DNA of 64,000 nt. Source: Varroa destructor. Taxonomy: Eukaryota > Arthropoda > Arachnida > Mesostigmata > Varroidae. The DNA is taken from NCBI RefSeq assembly GCF_002443255.2, contig NW_019211460.1, positions 25,960,882 to 26,024,881 of the forward strand. Direction: 5' to 3'. The position numbers and the translations under genes are program-made. Below the pieces are notes generated by a model that worked only from the letters and a program-made list of their open reading frames with translations, searched no databases and was not told the DNA's origin. Below, piece after piece: positions 63,401-64,000 of this stretch (position 1 is the stretch's first letter; each line of letters begins with the position of its first letter).

Positions 63401-64000
63401 AGTTGACCGCTACGAGGAGCATCTTTTACACCTAATTTCCAGAACGAAAGCGGCTGAACCATCTTTAGACTATTTTAGCATGTCTACGCCTGCAAAATAT
63501 CAGGTTTACCGACTTATACTAACGCCGACCCGTGCGATTTATACTGCCTGAGACACGAGACAATGCTATTTAGCTAGAAAAATGTTAGTGCTTTTTCAAC
63601 AAGCTGATATATGATGTGTGTTCTCTTACTTACTTTGCTTTGTGTTGCCCTTGTACTTTGTAGTCAAGTTCTCCAGTTCCGGTATATGATTGCGGTCTGC
63701 CATACTTCCTTGGTGTTGTTCTTCCCGGCGTTGTAACACATTTCAATCTTCCTGCGCCGTTCTGTTCGGAGATCAGTGTAAAGTCTTATCTCAATGGCCA
63801 GCCACTTGCTCTATGTCACGTGTCACGAAATTCGGATCAGCGTAGCCTCCGAGTCTCGGTGCAACCTCCTCCGGATACCTGTGGAAATATATCAGTAATC
63901 TTAGAATTCAACTCTCAGTTAGTTATCCAACTGGCTGCTTTGAGCATGCTGCCAGTTCTAGCGCTTCCAGATCAAATTCTACTTGCTCCCAATATTCCTA
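60379..64000 (+). CDS. unidentified spliced gene, 5' part (runs off the window)
   Basis: Four exons (60379-60453, 61410-61862, 62119-62355, 63664-64000) join with phase 0 at every border. They give 367 complete codons with no stop, open at the window end. The first three exons encode an acidic, Ser/Asn-rich region of low complexity (about residues 1-255) with scattered DPFD and NLF-type motifs. The fourth begins a hydrophobic, beta-rich segment (about 256-367: PVYDCGLPYFLGVVLPGV, later LRVSVQPP and LALPDQILLAPNIP). That pattern suggests an immunoglobulin-like beta sandwich such as an ASH/MSP domain. An SPD-2/CEP192-type centrosome protein is one possibility, but this is a guess from texture, not a motif match. 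The third intron holds an antisense mariner relic. Same strand as abLIM, 9.7 kb downstream of its stop codon. Confidence 0.72.
61410..61862 (+). CDS. unidentified gene, second exon
   Basis: The acceptor is CCTTTTTTTCAG|, an excellent pyrimidine tract, and the donor is AAGGAT|GTAAGT, an excellent match. It has 151 codons, phase 0 at both ends, starting GDILPDESLSFAPREP and ending QEENLFKD. It is rich in Ser, Asp, Asn and Pro with no predicted globular motif that I recognise. Confidence 0.82.
62119..62355 (+). CDS. unidentified gene, third exon
   Basis: The acceptor is CTGTTTTGACAG| and the donor AAGGGA|GTAAGG. It has 79 codons, phase 0 at both ends, starting SRPVPFECASLAVSPEKVV. A Ser/Thr/Asn-rich second half ends NNSITGHQKG. 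Confidence 0.8.
62767..63461 (-). pseudogene. decayed mariner-family transposase (irritans-like), intronic and antisense
   Basis: The minus strand carries mariner transposase landmarks in order from 63461 down. W-F-S-R-F-R-S-G-N (63435-63461) comes first, then remnants of DAPRSG and of the helix-turn-helix. HISLTTQQELREV follows, then HPPFSPDLAPSDYHLF (62898-62945), RSLQ and LPEKW (62767-62784). Frameshifts and many stops break it, and the second catalytic region, normally H-D-N, reads H-E-S, so it cannot be active. Terminal inverted repeats were not found and the ends are approximate. It sits in the third intron of the plus-strand gene. Confidence 0.88.
63664..64000 (+). CDS. unidentified gene, fourth exon (partial)
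   Basis: The acceptor is CCCTTGTACTTTGTAG| and an in-frame TAG lies just before it, so the coding part starts here. It is open for 112 codons to the window end. Alternating hydrophobic residues (THFNLPAPF, LALCHVS, LRVSVQPP, SVILEFNSQLVIQLAALS) indicate beta strands, unlike the disordered upstream exons. The boundary therefore probably marks the start of a folded domain. Confidence 0.8.

Overview
This is eukaryotic (animal) genomic DNA. Coding sequence is scarce and broken into short exons with GT..AG borders, introns run from about 0.1 to 12.6 kb, AT-rich microsatellites are common, a decayed mariner transposon is present, and a 100-base run of N marks a scaffold gap. The gene content and style fit an arthropod. 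A chelicerate such as a parasitiform mite or tick is my guess, but nothing in the sequence proves the species. There are no operons, CRISPR arrays or rRNA genes.

Layout. 1-19163: no gene that I can support, only a few exon-like fragments listed as candidates. 19164-56443: one large plus-strand gene encoding an actin-binding LIM protein (abLIM / UNC-115 family). Fifteen exons from 32102 to 50634 join in a continuous reading frame, with matching phase at every junction. They encode four LIM domains, a low-complexity linker and a C-terminal villin headpiece. A TATA box at 19164 and an ATG exon at 19358-19484 make a plausible promoter and first coding exon, which would give a 756-residue protein after a 12.6-kb first intron. 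A very long 3' untranslated region, perhaps ending at the poly(A) signal at 56438, is inferred. 56444-60378: intergenic, with an AT-rich patch and a tRNA-like (SINE-like) fragment. 60379-64000: the first four exons of a second plus-strand gene that runs off the window. I could not identify it.

How the pieces relate. The abLIM protein should bridge actin filaments (headpiece) to LIM-binding partners. In the family this serves cytoskeletal remodelling and axon guidance. Two phase-0 exon-like segments lie in the intron between exons 13 and 14 (46729-46785 and 47669-47761). The second would end the protein before the headpiece, suggesting an isoform without that actin-binding module. The second gene carries the decayed mariner copy antisense in its third intron. 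The two genes are in tandem on the same strand, with no other visible functional link.
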